Below are positions 5,971-7,116 of a stretch of DNA of 7,116 bases, in pieces. Made by a program: the position numbers and the translations under genes. The stretch comes from Flavobacteriaceae bacterium (GTDB lineage Bacteria > Bacteroidota > Bacteroidia > Flavobacteriales > Flavobacteriaceae). The stretch lies in the NCBI GenBank assembly GCA_030618945.1, contig JAUXCI010000127.1, positions 1-7,116 of the forward strand. Reading direction: 5' to 3'. Below the pieces are notes generated by a model, which did no database searches, was not told the origin of the DNA, and saw only the letters and a program-made list of their open reading frames with translations. Numbering within the stretch: position 1 is the stretch's first letter; each line of letters begins with the position of its first letter.

Positions 5971-7116
5971 TTACTGTTCTATTTTCATGGTTAAGAAGTT
6001 GGTCATACCATGACCTATTGCAGCATTGCCAAAAATTGCTAAACCAAACGGTATTGATTCACCTATTACAAATGGTGCATCAGTAGGATCACCGGTTTGC
6101 AATTTTCTTCTGATTTCTAATTGCCACCCAGAACCGGTATGTAAAGATCTAACTTGTACTTCAGATCTATGGTCATTGCCTTGTCCTCCTGGATTAACAA
6201 TTACACTTGGCATCCTTTTGCTACCAAAGCCTTGAGAGTATTCAGGGTCTCCATTAGGGTCAATTGTACCTCCATCATATTTAATTACACCATTTATATC
6301 AACTCCAGTAACAAGTTTTGCAGTTTTATCATCAATTTCTGATTGCTCAATCCAATAATAATTATCTCTTCCTGGAATTACGTATTTAGGACCATAAAAT
6401 CCGGTAAATCCCACAGAATCGTCAGTAAATTTCATTGAAGTACTATAAGGTGAAATCCCTTCATCGTTTTTTCTTCCGTTTGCCGAAGCCATACCTTCAT
6501 CTTCTTCCCATTGTACATAACCATCATCAACCGCTTGAGCCAATGCATGTCTGTCACGTTTCCAGTGCCAGAAGTCAGTTAATTCACCTTGATTTTTCAT
6601 ATAGTGTCTGGTAACTTTTTCTCCTGGTTGAGGGTCAGCTAAACCACCATGACATGTAACTAAACAAGTACTCTCAGCAAATCCTTCAGGGTTACCAATA
6701 GGGAACATCATACCAAATTTATCTTCATAAAACTTATCATTTTTATGATTGGCATATTTGTTTTCTTGTTTCCATTTACTATCTACAGGATCAAAATACC
6801 AAGATTGTCTGTCTCTACTGTCAGTGTCATCTTCCCATTCAAACAACATATAAAGGTACTCGTCATCATGCCCACCTCTAAGTGTAAATTTATATCTTTC
6901 CCCGAGATAGGGTTCCATAAGATCGGTGGGTTCCAGTGTAATATCCCCACCACTTGAGCTGTTTAAAGTAATTTTTCTGTCTCCGGCAGCAGTTACTGAA
7001 GCCGTGCTGAGAAGAGGCCTGGCCTCAGACCAAACGTCATCAATTATACCATCAAATTCAGGAGCAACGGAAAATTTTTTCACCAATAATTCGTCGGTAC
7101 TTGAATCTGGATCACC
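5971..7116 (-). CDS. Ethylbenzene-dehydrogenase-type haem-binding protein (EB_dh family), 5' end missing
   Basis: The frame is open to the right edge; the in-window part is 381 residues (residue 1 = the codon at 7116-7114). A TTG at 7086 could be read as a start, but ten sense codons precede it, so the true start and any signal peptide lie outside. The segment opens with VKKFSVAPEFDGIIDDVW (12-29), the usual first strand of the EB_dh / CBM9-like sandwich, followed by YKFTLRGGHDDEYLYMLFEW (75-94). Then come GMMFPIGNPEGFAESTCLVTCHGG with a CxxxCH motif (C151, C155, H156; bases 6649-6666), DFWHWKRDR (181-189) and a C-terminal FGLAIFGNAAIGHGM (357-371). In the family this fold binds haem b as the gamma subunit of type II DMSO-reductase-like enzymes, or stands alone in cytochromes. 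The CxxxCH could hold an additional c-type haem. No molybdenum subunit is visible nearby. A hairpin follows the stop directly. Confidence 0.85.
   Translation of the reverse strand, partial: GDPDSSTDELLVKKFSVAPEFDGIIDDVWSEARPLLSTASVTAAGDRKITLNSSSGGDITLEPTDLMEPYLGERYKFTLRGGHDDEYLYMLFEWEDDTDSRDRQSWYFDPVDSKWKQENKYANHKNDKFYEDKFGMMFPIGNPEGFAESTCLVTCHGGLADPQPGEKVTRHYMKNQGELTDFWHWKRDRHALAQAVDDGYVQWEEDEGMASANGRKNDEGISPYSTSMKFTDDSVGFTGFYGPKYVIPGRDNYYWIEQSEIDDKTAKLVTGVDINGVIKYDGGTIDPNGDPEYSQGFGSKRMPSVIVNPGGQGNDHRSEVQVRSLHTGSGWQLEIRRKLQTGDPTDAPFVIGESIPFGLAIFGNAAIGHGMTNFLTMKIEQ

Noticed and set aside
6026..6342. Overlapping plus-strand open frames (6026-6235 and 6154-6342) opposite the EB_dh gene.
   Set aside because: They are shadows of the minus-strand coding sequence; neither has a family signature.

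Overview
The window looks like a respiratory / electron-transfer locus from a member of the Bacteroidota, most likely a marine-type Flavobacteriia-like organism. The clues are AT-rich DNA, start codons without clear Shine-Dalgarno sequences, a Bacteroidota-type promoter element (TAnnTTTG), a DUF5777-type outer-membrane barrel, and lipoprotein and Tat-signal styles typical of the phylum. No species can be named from the sequence alone. All eight recognised genes lie on the minus strand, so transcription runs from the right end to the left end.

Right block (7116 to 4571): a 5'-truncated ethylbenzene-dehydrogenase-type haem protein (EB_dh family) carries an unusual CxxxCH motif and is followed at once by a strong hairpin. 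Next come a small lipoprotein c-type cytochrome (lipobox plus CVACH) and, 18 nt later, a DUF5777-like outer-membrane beta-barrel. This block would place haem proteins in the periplasm or on the outer membrane. It ends in a large nested hairpin (4456-4518) inside a 502-bp gene-free stretch.

Left block (4068 to 213): five tightly packed genes behind a candidate promoter at 4091-4125. They encode a tiny Tat-signal protein, a Tat-targeted ferredoxin-like protein with four iron-sulfur cluster sites, a 10-helix NrfD/ActC-like quinone-interacting membrane subunit, a membrane-anchored protein with two predicted Ig-like domains, and a membrane-anchored monohaem cytochrome c. The junctions are TAATG, ATGA and a 9-nt gap, and the block ends in a textbook intrinsic terminator (151-188). 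The FeS + NrfD + cytochrome c set is the core of a membrane quinol/cytochrome oxidoreductase of the Nrf/Psr/alternative-complex-III type. No molybdopterin catalytic subunit is present in the window.

Most interesting points: (1) the tiny Tat protein appears to be a free-standing paralogue of the N-terminal region of the ferredoxin subunit encoded next to it; (2) that ferredoxin has 15 of the 16 expected cluster cysteines, with Ala102 in place of one ligand; (3) the EB_dh protein has a CxxxCH possible haem site; (4) an Ig-like transmembrane protein of unknown role is translationally coupled to the NrfD subunit; (5) two unusual hairpin arrangements lie between genes. The first 150 bases hold no supported gene, only short palindromes.
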